Positions 14,500 through 14,630 of a stretch of DNA of 14,630 bases are shown one piece after another. How positions within the stretch are numbered: the stretch's first letter is position 1; each line of letters starts with the position of its first letter. This stretch comes from Aquirhabdus sp. (GTDB lineage Bacteria; Pseudomonadota; Gammaproteobacteria; Pseudomonadales; Moraxellaceae): NCBI GenBank assembly GCA_030150135.1, contig JASLGO010000116.1:1-14630 (forward strand), given 5' to 3'. The notes below the pieces were generated by a model. That model saw nothing but the letters and a program-made list of their open reading frames with translations. It made no database searches and was not told where the DNA came from. The position numbers and the translations under genes were made by a program.

Positions 14500-14536
14500 A
14501 AAAAAAACACCCCAGTGTTTTACACTGGGGTGTTTT
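14500..14536 (-). terminator. Intrinsic terminator of the rRNA operon
   Basis: A perfect 14-bp GC-containing stem (14504-14517 with 14523-14536; core CACCCCAGTG) has a 5-nt loop. On the minus strand it runs into a stretch of eight T. It lies about 12 nt after the 3' end of the 5S rRNA, as expected for the end of an rrn operon. Confidence 0.93.
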
Positions 14537-14548
14537 ACGAATAAATGA

Positions 14549-14630
14549 GCTGAGGATGCCCTACTCTCACATGGCGAATGCCACACTACCATCGGCGCAA
14601 AGAGGTTTCACTTCTGAGTTCGGGATGGGA
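14549..14630 (-). rRNA. rrf: 5S ribosomal RNA, 3' part, cut by the window edge
   Basis: The minus strand reads as the 3' two thirds of a gammaproteobacterial 5S rRNA. It has CCCGAACTCAGAAGTGAAAC, then GCCGATGGTAGTGTGG, then CATGTGAGAGTAGG and a terminal GCATCCTCAGC that would pair with the missing 5' end. The exact 3' end is uncertain by a few bases. The 23S and 16S genes should lie to the right, outside the window. The rRNA terminator follows directly. Confidence 0.93.

Overview
The window looks like chromosomal DNA of a gammaproteobacterium of the Acinetobacter/Moraxellaceae type. This is inferred from moderate AT-richness, a gspF-gspG pair standing apart from other type II secretion genes, a minC-minD-minE locus followed by PA4642-family and YehS-family genes, and the visible 3' end of an Acinetobacter-like 5S rRNA. 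No database search was possible, so the genus is an inference and the species is open. There is no sign of phage, transposon, integron or CRISPR.

Left part (1-2220). The leftmost 1449 bases are the 5' end of a large minus-strand gene that runs off the window: a trimeric autotransporter (type Vc) adhesin. It has an extended signal peptide, an unrecognised N-terminal domain with two cysteines, and a Ser-rich coiled-coil stalk built from 14-, 21- and 28-residue modules. The stalk leaves a long but meaningless open frame on the plus strand. Upstream lies an AT-rich spacer of about 800 bp with a possible promoter/operator and a leader hairpin.

2171-4774, all minus strand. The order of transcription is a WrbA-type flavoprotein, then gspF and gspG (inner-membrane platform protein and major pseudopilin of type II secretion), closed by an intrinsic terminator.

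4978-8112. A YihY/BrkB-family membrane protein (plus) converges on a DUF2846 lipoprotein gene (minus) across a bidirectional terminator. Next is an OmpA-like lipoprotein of the YiaD type (minus) with its own terminator. For both lipoproteins the Shine-Dalgarno position favours a start slightly inside the longest open frame.

8476-13737, all plus strand. A PlsC-type acyltransferase is followed by a membrane protein whose N-terminal half resembles an ion-channel voltage sensor but which has no pore. Then come minC, minD and minE. MinD and MinE are translationally coupled by an ATGA overlap, while minC is separated from minD by 200 bp holding a plausible promoter and a terminator-like hairpin. 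Three consecutive hairpins follow minE, then PA4642-family and YehS/DUF1456 genes.

Right edge. An exported cupin protein gene (minus) sits beside the terminator and 5S rRNA of an rRNA operon that enters from the right on the minus strand.

Most of the window is ordinary housekeeping chromosome. The least ordinary parts are the modular adhesin stalk with its unrecognised head, the pore-less voltage-sensor-like protein, and the regulatory structures around minC/minD and after minE. I found no convincing new defence or mobile system.
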